The notes beneath the pieces were generated by a model, which searched no databases, had not been told where the DNA came from, and saw only the letters and a list, made by a program, of their open reading frames with translations. The translations under genes and the position numbers were made by a program. Shown here piece after piece: positions 11,018-22,341 of a stretch of 64,000 nt of DNA (position 1 is its first letter; the number at the start of each line of letters is the position of its first letter). The stretch comes from Paramacrobiotus metropolitanus. Taxonomy: Eukaryota; Tardigrada; Eutardigrada; Parachela; Macrobiotidae. Location: NCBI RefSeq assembly GCF_019649055.1, contig NW_026570229.1, forward strand, positions 1,922,001 through 1,986,000, given 5' to 3'.

Positions 11018-11355
11018 GCGCTCAAGCTCTGACTCTGACTCAGACTCTGACCGCTCAAACTCTGACTCTGACTACTTAAAGTCTGACTCTGACTGTCCAA
11101 ACTCTGACTCTGACTGAATAAACTAAGAATAACTTAAAAAACCTAAGAAACCTAAGAAACCTAAGAAAACTAAGAAACCTAAGACACCTAAGAAACCTAA
11201 GAAACCTAAGAAAACTAAGAAACCTAAGAAACCTAAGAAACGTATGAACCTAAGAAACCTAAGAAACCTAAGAAACCTATTAAGAAACCTAAGAAACCTT
11301 CAGAGTCAGAGTCAGACTTTGAGCGGTCAGAATCAGAGTCAGAGTTGGAGTCTTG
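11018..11355. repeat. Composite microsatellite: inverted CTCTGA arrays around a CCTAAGAAA array
   Basis: An array of (ACTCTGACTCTG)n at about 11024-11116 is followed by roughly twenty copies of CCTAAGAAA and variants (about 11138-11298). The complement array (AGAGTCAGAGTCAGACTTTG) follows at about 11300-11352. The two outer arrays can pair, so the whole unit could fold with the 9-bp repeat in the loop. The 9-bp motif recurs in degenerate form at 36415-36475. Confidence 0.85.
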
Positions 11356-11980
11356 GCCCAATCGGGTAATGTTTTTTCGCTAGTTGCGTTACCGAGGTTT
11401 CCTTACAAGGGGTTTTTATTATACCGGTATGTTTAAATTTATGTACTTTTGGTTTATAGTCTGCTCTTTTTCAAATGAATCGCGTTTATACGTTATGCTG
11501 TTAACAACACCCAATATGTAAACGACATGTATGCAAACAAGATGGTTTTCGTGTCCATGAACTGTCACGCAATTCCACATTCTGCTAAATAAACACGTTC
11601 GCACAAACTTTCCATGGCTTCGTTAAAATCGTCAGCGTCATCCTGTGTTGACAATGATACAGAAGCAACATTCTTCACTCTGTTTTCATCTGATGTCGCA
11701 GGTGCAAGGGTTTTAACCGGGGATTCTTGCAGGCTCTTCAGCTGGTTTGAAGTCGCTTGGCCTTCTCTCCTTCCCGTCGTACTTCAACTTCAAGATCACT
11801 CAGATAACTAAGAACTTTCCGAAATTCAGGCATAAACGATTCCAAGTTACAGGAGAGTCAAAATCAAACGAAAAACTTGGAGGCTTCATGATAACAAAAA
11901 ATATTCAAAATATTACATGTGCGGTTGAGCCGTACCGTATAGCCACAACCGTGACCGACCAAGTCATCGCATAAAATCTC
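11356..11980. other. Intergenic stretch without a supported gene
   Basis: Short frames near 11614-11974 have no recognisable domain. Part of the sequence (TGTTAACAACACCCAATATG near 11500) resembles that downstream of copy 1 near 7968, so it is duplicated receptor flank. Confidence 0.4.
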
Positions 11981-11981
11981 G

Positions 11982-12140
11982 TCGCGGGACACCTCGTCGG
12001 CCACAATTGGTCGCGAAGACATTTAGTTTCTGGACAAGTGGTTGCTAGTGAACTTGGTCGGGAGACAATTGGTCGCGAGACATCCGGTAACACGGACACA
12101 TCGGGGTCAGGCATTTCGTCGGCGGGACAATTGGATAGCC
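11982..12140. repeat. Degenerate array of GGTCGCGRGACAAT-type units
   Basis: Roughly seven imperfect units of the form (G)GGACA-N-TT-GTCGCG are visible, for example CAATTGGTCGCGAAGACAT and CAATTGGTCGCGAGACAT. The reverse-complement form of the same unit fills 17615-17860. Paired inverted arrays of this kind look like subterminal repeats of a DNA transposon, but I can identify no transposase between them. Confidence 0.65.
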
Positions 12141-12149
12141 AATTATTTT

Positions 12150-14110
12150 AAAAGAAAAACTTTATTTTCAGTTGAAAACGCCGTCGTTTGACTTCGAATT
12201 AATTTTATTGAAACCGGCATGTAAGATTACACGTTTCCGTATATTTTTAAATTTTTGAAACCGTAGTCTTACATTTTAAATAAATTATACACAAATTTAA
12301 GTTGCTGATTTGTACATACATAGTGCCTTTCTTGTAATACACCTACGAATCATAATATGATACACTATAGTGACTATATATACTAATCTATTTGCTACTC
12401 ATTACGTGGTATTAAATAACAAACATTACACTAATAAATCAACCTAGTTTTTGCACTTTCACTGGCAAAAATAAAGCAGAGATAACAACCATGCGAGATC
12501 CAGTTTGGTTATTTATTCGGTTGTCTATCTCCGGCTTATAACAGACTCTCTATTTGGAGCTTATTCACAGAGAAATCACAGCACGGACAGTCACCCCCAC
12601 TTTCCTTTACCCGAACAGTGATGTAGTTCCAGTTCCCATCACACACTTTGATTATGTGATCTGGGCTGCACCGAACCAGTCTCCGTTTCCACACATTTCG
12701 GAATTTGCGATAAGCAAGCGGCTAGTACCCATGCTATGGATACCATGACTCAGAGGCACCGCGTCATGCGTTTGAAAGGGATGCTTGCCTCTTTCGCCTT
12801 GCGAAAAACTGCACGCGCGATGGACCGGCCACGGGCAGACACAGGGCAGACCAAATTCTCCCTTCTCCTGTGATTCATCCATCGTTTTACCTCTCGCATG
12901 TGCATGTGCACTTGCGGCCTACCGATTGTCACTTTTGGTAGTCGAGCCCGTCTCTCTGTGACCATGACTGTTCCTAGTAAGCACAGTCTTAATTGCTTTT
13001 TAATTACTTTTTATGACTTGTGCTCGCGATTTCCGGGCATGTGTACGTCCGGTTGCTTATCGCAAATCAGGTATTGACACATATAAGATACAAAAGGACG
13101 ATGATCCAGTCGTTTACTGCTGAACAGCAATAAAATGTGACAATGCCTTTCTCTTAATAATAATGGAGAATTTATTGTCTTCGTGCGACGGCACAGAGCC
13201 GGTTTGCAGCAGTGGACAATGAGACAAAGATTATGCAGTGAAACGCAGGATGGAGAACAAGAAAACTGTTTGCGATATAATAACGTACAAACAATGCTAG
13301 ACAGAAAATTAACAAGAAACAAATCATTAAAGTATAAAAATAAGAAACAAGCACGATAAAGTAATAAATCAATGAGTAAAACATCGAAAACAAAAAGTCA
13401 TTCAGAAATGTAAATATTTTTTCGACCAGTTTAGATCTTTCCATTTCACACGCTCCAAGGATGAGCAAAAAGTTCCGAGAGATTTGTACGAGCCAGGGGG
13501 AAAGGAGCACACTCGTTGTGGCTTGAGCACACTCGTTGTGGCTAGATGGATAAACCTTCGGGTTTTGAAAGATAGTCTACATCGAGCGCGGTTTGGACTC
13601 AGATGGGTGACCACTCTGAGTTCAGGCTGCGAGTGCACGGCCCGCAAGGCCTGTGTGCGAAGTGCTTGAGGCAGCAATACCACCAAGGAGACGGGCACGG
13701 GAGATGGAGGATCACAATACCACCCTGGCTACTCAGTAACGGCTTGGACTGAAAGGCCTGTGATGTCCGCAGCACCAATCGTGCCAAATGGAAGTAGACA
13801 GGGAGATCAGTCGAAGCAGAGGATTGGCGCCTTCCCTAGAGATGTGCTTGCTGTCTACCTGTTTAGAATTCTCTTAGTCTGGTTCTGTTGAACGTCTTGC
13901 TCTGCCCGAGCCGGTTAGCGCCGATGCGCGTTAAAATAAAGCTGGCGCTCGCGTTTGCGAGCTGCTGCATACGATCTGTCTTTGGCAGTGTTATAGCCTC
14001 CATTGTAACTCTGCGTGAATGAATTACCGTACTTTGCACAGAATGTTCTGTCTGTCACCTGATTAATGCATTGCTGAACATGTAAACCGAGCCGTTTTCG
14101 AAACAACTAG
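12150..14110. other. Intergenic stretch without a supported gene
   Basis: AT-rich to about 12550 and mixed thereafter. Frames at 12554-13698 overlap on both strands without domains. A 20-bp tandem duplication (GAGCACACTCGTTGTGGCT) occurs near 13505-13544. The interval lies inside the inverted pair of GGTCGCG arrays and may be remnant transposon DNA. Confidence 0.4.
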
Positions 14111-14112
14111 CC

Positions 14113-16990
14113 GAATAAAGCAATAGCAAAGTACGGCTGTGTTTTTTAAAGAGACGTGAGCTTTTCGCTAAAGGAGCCGGGGATAGGAGTAACTGTTACG
14201 CCACACACAGTCGTTGGTGATGGACAGAGAGGGAGATAGTGTCGCTCAAGACGGTGGAGGCCGCGTGTGTTACCTGAAACAGATTCAGACAAGGCGGCAG
14301 ACACCGAATACTTAGAGAAGAACGCACTGCTTAACGGAATCATTCCGAAAACAAGTTTGTACACAAAAACAAGAAGTTTTTTTGCAGTTCTAATCCTGAA
14401 GCTGTCCCAATTAAGTTCTTTTAAACGGAGCTGATAGTCAGAAGGATCACTGCCAAGGCGGACCGACGATAAAAATTTTTCAATACAGTGCTCTACTTTG
14501 TCTTTAGAAGTTTTATACAAAGGAAAAACAGTTGGCCCGCAGTAATCCATAACAGGAAAAACTAACGATTTGAAAAGTGCGATTCGCGCTCCAGAATCAC
14601 GGAAACGAAACAAGGAATTAATATACCATATTCTTTTTTTACATTTTGCGGTAAGTTTATCTGCGTGAATTTTAAACGAAAGTTCGCGGTCAGTTTCGAC
14701 ACCCAAATGTTTTGTGTTTTCACAAAAGGGAATTAATTTGCCATCAAGAAAAAACTCACTTTTGACATTTACAAAACGCTTTTTCGAGAACTGCATGTGA
14801 ACTGATTTTTCTGCGTTGAAGCAAAGACCTTTGGATGACGCCCATTCAAACAGACAATTAAGATCCTCTTGTAAAAGGTCACTACTGTTATCAGCGACTA
14901 ATGGACGCAGCACGACCATATTATCGGCGAAAATCAAGACAACGCTACCGTTAATGAGTATGAATGACACATCGTTCAGAAGACATATGAATAACAAAGG
15001 CCCTAATACAGATCCTTGCGGTACACCACTTGTTACTTTGAAAAATGCTGAGAAGCAATTGCCGACAGAAACAATTTGCGTACGATTTTTCAAATAATCA
15101 GAAATTAAATGTATAACCTGGCTGGGTACGTTAAGGTTTATAAGGGCGGTGACAAGGCTTTGATGGTCGCATTTGTCAAACGCTTTGGAACAATCAAGAA
15201 AAATAGCGGCTACTTCGATGCCATTGTCAAGAAAATCGGAGACTGTTTTTACGAGATAACAAATCTGTAATTCAGTAGACCTATGCCGACGGTAAGCAAA
15301 CTGATGATCACCTAAGGCTGAGTACACGTTCAAGTGATCTCGTATTGTTTCGGATAAACAATGTTCAAAAATTTTAGAAATAGGGTTCAGCATTGAAATT
15401 GGGCGAATGGCTGCTCGGAAGAGCCAAATCACAACCTTTCTTCGGAATGGGAACAATGTATGCCTTTTTCCATGCTGCCGGATAAACACCTTCGTTTAGC
15501 ACTGCATTGAAACCAACTTTAAAGGCTGGACAATTGAACCTCCGGCAGCTTTCAACAATTTATTTGTTACTTCAAAATTACCACTGGATGTACATGAGGA
15601 AATCAAAGAAAGCTGAAGAAGGATCATGGAATCGTCAAACTCAACTCTCGAAAAATTTTTACATGCTAAATTCAGTCCTGTATCACTGCAATGCTGTGTA
15701 CACGCAGAGTGGGAGGCACAGTACTGCTCATTTAGAACTTCGGCTTTTTCGGGTTCTGAATTTGCAAACGACCCTGCATTTCGTTTAAGCGGAGGTATTG
15801 GCTGACTGCTCTCTCTGGATTTCATAAACCGCCAGAATTTACCTGGATTATTACGATAACTACTCGCAACTTCAACGATTCGGTGACTTTCAAATTTATT
15901 TATAGCAAATTCTGCGTTTTTCGAGAGTTGCATCCATTTTTCATTTCGGACGGAGCGCACTGACGGAAAAACTGCAAATCGATAACGTTTAAAAGCTCTG
16001 TCTCGCGCGCGTATCATTCTCCTGAAAGTATAGGGATAGCGAGGCATGCCTATTTTTACGCTCACTTCATCAAACACAAACACTGATTTGGCAATCTCAA
16101 GAAACTTTTGCTCGAAAACAATAGCCCGTTCTTCGGCATTAATATTATTAAATAAATTCCCTGCACCAATCAACATTATTTAAATTTTCTCGAAAAACAT
16201 TAATATTGGCAGTATCTATAGTCCATTTTTTAAATTTGCGCGTTTGGGCTCTTCCTACTTTTATTTTTAAATCAAACTGTAAACGCACATGATCGTTTGA
16301 TGTGGATGGCGGAGCAACAGAAATAATGTTAGTGCACAAATGATCAGCTGAAACGAAGCAGAGGTCAAGACAATTTCTTTTCCTAGTAGGAAAATTAATT
16401 AACTGTCGAAAATTAAACATTTTCACTGAAGACAAAAGATGTTTACCGGCTTTCGAACGCGCGGAGCCTAACTGCCAGTTTATGTCTGGCAAATTAAAGT
16501 CGCCCAGGAGAACAGTTTTGCTAAGCATAGCTGGGGAGAATTTGTCGTGCAGGTGTTCGATTAGCACTGAGATCTCAGAATGAGATTTGTCGGGTGGAGA
16601 ATAAAAGACGATAAAGATTTTATTTAGGCCACCAGACTCGACGCAAATTGCTTCTAGCTGAGAAGGCTCTAGATCACTGCGCCTGTGCGCTTCATAACGT
16701 TTGCGAATAACTAGAGCGACACCACCACCAGAGTCATAAACCCTTGCTTTCCTGAAAACATTGAAAGAGCGTTGATCAGCAAAGAGAGAATCCGTGTAAT
16801 GATCTTTGTCTTTAGTTTCCACAAGACCGGTAACGTCAGATTCAGAGCAAAACATCTTGATTTGGGCACTTTTCCCTTTAACGCCGTTTATGTTACAGAA
16901 GCGAATGCGAACGGATCCGCGACTGCGTTTACGTGACCCATTAATATGAACAGGATTTATATAATTAACTGCCAGATTATCAGAAGGGAT
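14113..16990 (-). mobile_element. Dead APE-type non-LTR retrotransposon (LINE), Jockey/CR1-like
   Basis: Read on the - strand, an AP-endonuclease-like domain comes first (about 16990-16176). Its motifs include IRFCNINGVKGKSA, TGLVETK, VLLGDFNLPDINW and a terminal SNDHVRL. A linker (16176-15496) follows, then reverse transcriptase (15489-14146) with FLDCSKAFDKCDH, GVPQGSVLGPLLF and the catalytic-box position FADN. The three parts lie in different frames, and the start of the RT is shifted again near 15430-15490. The catalytic aspartate pair normally reads (F/Y)ADD, so the second Asp is lost. Only this polyprotein-like ORF is visible; no ORF1 was recognised. The clade call rests on overall motif style. 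The element is inactive. Confidence 0.85.
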
Positions 16991-16999
16991 TACCGGTTT

Positions 17000-17610
17000 T
17001 TTTGAATGTTATTATTGTAAAAGTACCGCGAATTTCGAAATTCATTATAAGTATGGCACAGCGAATGATTAAAAGCTGAGTGCTGGTCGTGCGGCCTTTT
17101 AATACCTTTATCAGCACAATTCACACATGTACAATTAAAATCGTCGGCTTCTTCACAATCTTCACACTTTCTAACTTACAGTTGCTCTTTCTCTCTTACG
17201 ATTGTAAAAGCCGGTCAAGTCTGGTTTAATGTCTTTAAAAGTCGACGCTGGAGCGCGCCAAGATTACACTTCAAAAAACTTACGACAACGGTGCTTTCAA
17301 CATAATTACACTATTTTGCTAGTTTTTTTTAATTAAAGCGCAAACTTCAAAAAATTTGACCTTTTGACTGATTTCGTTTAATTTTTGAATCATCATGGCT
17401 GGATACAGTTTTTCTTCGACCATTTCGCGGTGGGAAGCTATTTATCCATGATTATTTTATGTATACGCTGGAACGAAAGGTCAATACTGCTCTGTTTTGG
17501 CGATCGTTCGTGCAATGGTTGCGTGCGCCTGCTGACAACGCACTGACTGTTACCAAATTTCACAGCCATTCATGGTAGATTCAGTTTGGTAATAATTCCC
17601 ATTAAAAAAC
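17000..17610. other. 5' part of the LINE or unrelated intergenic DNA
   Basis: No frame continues upstream of the endonuclease beyond about 16990. TA-rich sequence and short C/H-containing frames near 17080-17180 do not form a convincing zinc knuckle or ORF1. Confidence 0.3.
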
Positions 17611-17614
17611 CCCA

Positions 17615-17900
17615 AAAAAATGCGGCGCAACGAAAAGTCCATGCGGCGATTTATCCATGCGACGAAATGTACCAGTTAAGCAACGAGTAGGTTTGCTACC
17701 AATTGTCACGACAATAAAGTGTCCCACAACGAATTGTCCTTGTAACGAAACATCCTAAAACCAGTTGTCCCCCGACAAAAAGTCTTTTAAACGAAGTGTC
17801 CCCGACGAAATGTCCCGCGACGAACTGTCCCGCGACGACTTGTCACGTAGCCGCCACAACGACACACTGCCGCAACGGCACACTGTACAGTCGACACACT
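17615..17900. repeat. Degenerate array of CGACGAANTGTCC units
   Basis: About ten imperfect units, such as CGACGAAATGTCCCGCGACG and ACGAATTGTCC, run to 17860 and then change to CCGCAACG-CACACTG units. The orientation is opposite to that of the 11982-12140 array. Confidence 0.7.
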
Positions 17901-18154
17901 GCCGCAACGTAAACCTCCAGCCGGGTGACGGCAGCAGTACATAGGAACGATGGGAGATGCCTGGTTTTGCCCCCTATATGTGTACGACTGTATATATGTA
18001 AGCTTGTATATATAAAAGTGTGTCACGTGTGTATAATACTGTATATACGTATATAAAAAATTTTTAAGTACAAGCTCGGCAGTCGACACGCTGTCGCAAC
18101 GAAAGATTTTTTAATGGATGTTGACGGCAACGGCATGCATGCTTTGTAAATCGG

Positions 18155-20438
18155 TTATAATCCAAACAAGTACTCCATAAACTTTTGGAATGTAGCGCGG
18201 CAGAACTTGCTTGGCTTGGCTGAGTATTCTATGATCGTCTTCTTCGACCGTCGCGGATGACCTTCGGATACCAACACGTGACCTTTACTGCACACAACCG
18301 CAATCGACTTGGGCAATGGCTCAGGGGGTCGTGGTTGCACAACGGTCATCTCCTGGGCCAGAATGTGCTCATGAATAGCCACCAGAGTGCTCCGACAGTC
18401 GAACGACTGGTCGATGCGGATAACCACGCCATCCGCTAGTAGGGCGATATACTGGATGTGGGAGAACACAAACGTTCCCTCGGTGCAGTTTGCGGTCACG
18501 ATGTTTCCACAGGTTCTCCACATTGGGTCCAAGAGCTCGTGCTCAGCGTTTCCTGTCGCCACAGAATACATGTTGTCATCTGTTACGATGTTGATATGGA
18601 TGTGGTTGAGAAATTCGGTAAATTTCGGAAAGCATTCGCTGGTAAAATCGGAGCGAAAAGTGAGCTGGCGGGCGTGCGAATTTTCGGGGTCGGTTGAGCT
18701 GATAGTGGGCAGTCCACTGATACAATCTACGTTAATCTCTTCGTGCGGATGTTGCTGGATACCGGTTTGCTCCGAGACATTGAACAGTTCTAGCGCCATG
18801 GTGTGGAGGTTGTACAGTTTACTTATGCATCCAAATGAGCGATCGATGCGGAAGGTGATAACGGTGCCTTCAGCACGTGACAGATCTGGTTCGGGTATCG
18901 TCAAACGACCAGATGAACAGTTTATTTCAATTGGTTTAGTTTCGCGGCAAAGTGCGCTGGAATTGTGGTTGCTGGCGCCTGCATATGTGGATATGCGGGT
19001 TGCCGATTTCGGGATGCCTGTACTGGATGTTATGACAGTGGTGATTGCTGTGTCACCTGCAACAAGCAACACAGTGCAATAAAATGATCCGTCTTTTACG
19101 TCTTATATTCCAGCCTACTGTTAAACGCAATGGGTATAAAAATCTTACAGTGGTCAAACCAGTCTGGCACTATGTGAAATTTTTCGCGATTTATGGATAT
19201 GAGGTCTGACTGTGATCCACAGGACAGCGTGACGGAGGTGTAGACGCCGGAAGGCCTTTCCATCAAAGTAATTTTTTTAGCCCAAGATACTAAATACGCC
19301 ATTTCACAGCAGCTACAATCAGTAAATCCTTCACAGAAAGCATTGCGTGCGATATTTAGTGAAGCCGGAATAAAGGAGTTCCAGCCAATGCTGTCCAGTA
19401 CACCAATGGGAACAGACTTCAGCGAATTGTCTTGAATATACAAGTGCTGAATCGATGTATTAAAGGCCCTGCCACTAAGTGTTAAGGAATGCATTTTCGG
19501 TTTCTGGTCATCCAGATGAAGTTGTGTCTGTTCAAAAAGAGCATTGATTAGCAACTACGAGTCCTTCGAGAATTTTAGGTTTTCCAAGTTACCTACTGGC
19601 TACTGGTTACGTAAGCGTGTATTGCGCGCCTTATCTTTCGGCTACAACGTCGTGAGAGAGCCGATATATTACCCGCATGCTGATGGGTTATGTTTATGTT
19701 GAGAAAAGATCTTCGGGCGTGTACTACGGGCCGCTACGTGTACTACGGGCCTCGTATTTACCGGAACGTAACCCGTACGCTATGTGGTGAAATCGAAAAC
19801 TGTTTGCTCTTTCTCGGACTACATACAGCATTTAAACCCACCAACGTGTGTCTTAATGGATACAGCGCTCCCCAATCGAACGTTTCCAATGCGTTATCAT
19901 CCAAATACAGATCCGCCAGCGACGGTTTCATAGACCTTTCTCCGGCTAAACTGTCAAAAGCATCAATACTGATACCGGTAATATCGTTATGCTGGAGCTC
20001 GAGCAGCTGCAGCTTTCCAAAACCGGCAAAATAACCGCGATCAATAGAACCGATTCTCGAGTAATGAATCCGAAGCTTTGTAATGATATGTCTGTTATTA
20101 AACAAGAGTTTGTCAATGGGAATTTTTCCACCGTTCGCTGCGGTGAATCTTTGCAATCAGACATTTTGTAAGTGTCTCCGGAATGGCAAGGGTGACATGT
20201 CATCGTTTACTACGTTACAGTAATCAAACGGTCGCTGGGATTTGGAAGCGTGACAACTGAGATAGATATTCCGGACTTGTTGCGGAATGGAATCAACCAT
20301 AAATGTAAGAGGGAATATTAAACTGTTCTTAGTACACACCAGTTGGTGATATGGATACGACTGCTCATGATAGTGGCATCCAGGATTGGGGAGGCCGCGG
20401 ACAAAGCCGATAACCATAAGCAGAATGACAAACGACAT
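18155..20438 (-). CDS. Secreted or surface leucine-rich-repeat protein with repeated Cys-pair modules
   Basis: The frame begins MSFVILLMVIGFVRGLPNPG, a signal peptide. Next come an N-terminal Cys region, LRRs (LRIHYSRIGSID, LQLLELQHNDITGI, LADLYLDDNALETF, LYIQDNSLKSVP) and a Cys-rich cap (FCEGFTDCSCC). About five modules of roughly 60 residues follow, each with an early Cys in an I-x-V-x-C-x-x-G context and a later F-x-C. Supported exons are 20156-19842, 19527-19119 and 19056-18155, with phases 0 and 1; intron 3 is 62 nt. The join from the signal-peptide part (20438-20160) is odd: an in-frame TGA at 20157-20159 separates it from the LRR frame, and I could not find a clean intron that removes it. 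The gene may be broken there or use an unrecognised splice. LRR ectodomains usually bind proteins; the module family was not recognised. Confidence 0.65.
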
Positions 20439-20559
20439 CCCGGAAGAAACTACTGTTCTGTGTTTCCGTAGGGTTGCTGGGCGAAAACGTCACGTTTTGC
20501 AAAAAGTGAAACAAGGAAATTAAGCGATTTGCAAAAATGCTTGAAGAGGATCTACTATT

Positions 20560-21010
20560 TACCACTACTATCAACCATCAGTTTTTCTGACTCGCTGCTG
20601 CAGTGGCTGATGTTCTACTGTAATGTTTGCAAATAGCAGTGGCCCAAAGGGCATCTTGATAGCAGTTCAAGTTGCAGATGCGCATTCTAGATGGAAGGAA
20701 TTGTTAGATCAGACAGAAGATTACTGTGCTTTATGTGTTTAACTGTATTCACTGAAGTAATGCTCTTGGGTATGAAAATTAATGAACAGCCGGGTTGCGC
20801 GGCTGAAATTTGTGCCTGTTGTTGTAAAAGTATTTACACTTGTGGACGCAAATATCGGTTCAAAACATTGATCAAAGGCAGTATGTGCTATAGCTACAGT
20901 ATTGCCTCTCGTTTCGCACTGCCAGTGTTCGCATAAGTATCATACAGAAGGACAATATGAAAAATCTGTCGACTCCGGCATAGTATTTACTGTAAGCTAA
21001 GTAAATTAAT
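20560..21010. other. Intergenic stretch without a supported gene
   Basis: An 81-codon Cys-rich frame (20691-20936) starts at ATG but has no signal peptide, homology or splice context. I leave it unannotated. Confidence 0.4.
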
Positions 21011-21011
21011 G

Positions 21012-21100
21012 GACGATCGGTAAGTCAAATTCCCGAAGGTGTTGAACCGCTTTCTATTGCCTGGATGGATCGTTCCAAGTGTTGTACATTAGTTTATATA
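21012..21100 (+). promoter_or_regulatory. Orphan copy of the receptor upstream module
   Basis: GATCGGTAAGTCAAATTCCC, AAGGTGTTGAACCGCTTTC and GATGGATCGTTCCAAGTGTT match the module before copy 3 at about 21910. This copy has no receptor exon after it, so it is a duplicated or truncated flank. Confidence 0.5.
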
Positions 21101-21294
21101 AATTTGTACTCTAACAGGAAGGTGCACGACCAGGTAAAACAACCACTTATCCGCTGACAATATGACAGAGCACTTACTAGGTAGGTGCTCCAAAAAGCAT
21201 TGTGCACCACTTCTCGTATACGGAACAAAGCCGGCATAACGTACTCTGTAATTACAAAGTAAAACAGGTTTACAGTAAAATATTTCTAATTTAT

Positions 21295-21665
21295 CATGAT
21301 CCGCAATTGTGCCCATTAAGCACAACGTGTTTCCTCTTTGGATGAGGATAGAAATCCGCTGCCGGAAGAATTCTTTCGCGCGAGGTTGTCCAGTGGCGGC
21401 TGCAATAAGGTGTCCAGTTTAATCGACCAGCCTTTTTGGCCCCGGGATCCGTAGATTTCAAAGGCTGCAGGAATGAAATTCTACTGAATCCACTCGTGCT
21501 TCGCAAGCTTGTTAGTCTTGGCCAGTTCTGCTGCGGCACCGACGTTAACAGAGGTACGGCCAATGTAGGTGTCGGCTACGGTGTTCACACAAGTCACGTC
21601 TACTGCCATTGGCTTGCCGCGTTCCCATGGGATCAGCGTAACAACGTCCGGCCTTTTGTCGCCCG
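21295..21665 (-). pseudogene. Retroelement-derived relic, same family as 1670-2302
   Basis: On the - strand the translation reads KRPDVVTLIPWERGKPMAV, then DVTCVNTVADTYIGRTS and NVGAAAELAKTNKLAKHEW. An in-frame stop follows, then FIPAAFEIYGSRG, and in a shifted frame a RISILIQRGN-like and LMGTI-like end. The order of these motifs matches the relics at 1670 (+) and 56452 (-). At least one stop and one frameshift make it dead. Confidence 0.65.
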
Positions 21666-21894
21666 TTCTTTATTATGCGTTTCAGTTAATTTCTGCCTTG
21701 TTTCTGAAAAGCTACTGTGCAAAGTAGTAAGCTAAAACTATCAGTTACAGTTGCTAAATGGAACTGTAGCGAGGCCCAGCTGTTGTTGCACATTAGGTGA
21801 GCAGAGGGAAGGGAAGAGGGAAGAACACTTACTGACAATACCAAACACTTACTGACAATACCAAATTCTGCCGACGTCGACAGAGCACTTAACT

Positions 21895-22095
21895 AAGTAA
21901 ATTGTTGTACGATCGATAATTTAAATTCCGGAAGGTGTTGGACTTTCTCCATATATTTTCCTATTGCCGCTAATGGATCCCCCCAAGTGTTAATTTCTTG
22001 TAAACAACACTGCTGTGTGTTTATGTGTACTGTATAGGCTCTGTAAACATAAGTCCTCTCAAAATGATACCGTTTTCTCAAATGTTCTTTTGTCA
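21895..22095 (+). promoter_or_regulatory. Conserved upstream module, receptor copy 3
   Basis: GATCGATAATTTAAATTCC, GTGTTAATTTCTTGTAAAC, AAGTCCTCTCAAAATGATAC and TTTTCTCAAATG keep the module order. The GGCCGG box seen in other copies is weak here. Confidence 0.45.
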
Positions 22096-22341
22096 GCCTT
22101 CCATGCGTGCTTCGCTGAATGGTTGGGAAAGGATGCATCATAAATGGCACATACACAGCAAAACACCAACGCAATACGTTCGTGATCGATTCTATTCGCT
22201 TCGGGAACAAGATCAACGTTCAGCACGCAGACATTTAAGCAAAGCTCATGCCAGTTGTCAGCGCTGCTAATTCCTGTGTCGATGCGGCAGTTTTGACCTT
22301 TACTATCAGCCAATCAGTCTGCGACAACGTCTGCATGACGT

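Noticed and set aside
11018-11355. Possible CRISPR array
   Set aside because: Units are 9-12 bp with no unique spacers and the context is eukaryotic; it is a microsatellite.
14816-15788. + strand frames of 93 codons inside the LINE
   Set aside because: They are shadows of the - strand reverse transcriptase and linker.
18387-19082. 231-codon + strand open frame opposite the LRR gene's last exon
   Set aside because: It is the antisense shadow of an exon whose sense translation shows signal-linked LRR context, module repeats and clean splice sites.
20691-20936. 81-codon Cys-rich + frame
   Set aside because: No signal peptide, no homology and no splice partner; it lies between a gene and duplicated receptor flank.
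21436-21735. + strand 99-codon frame
   Set aside because: It is antisense to the retroelement relic at 21295-21665, whose motifs are clear on the - strand.
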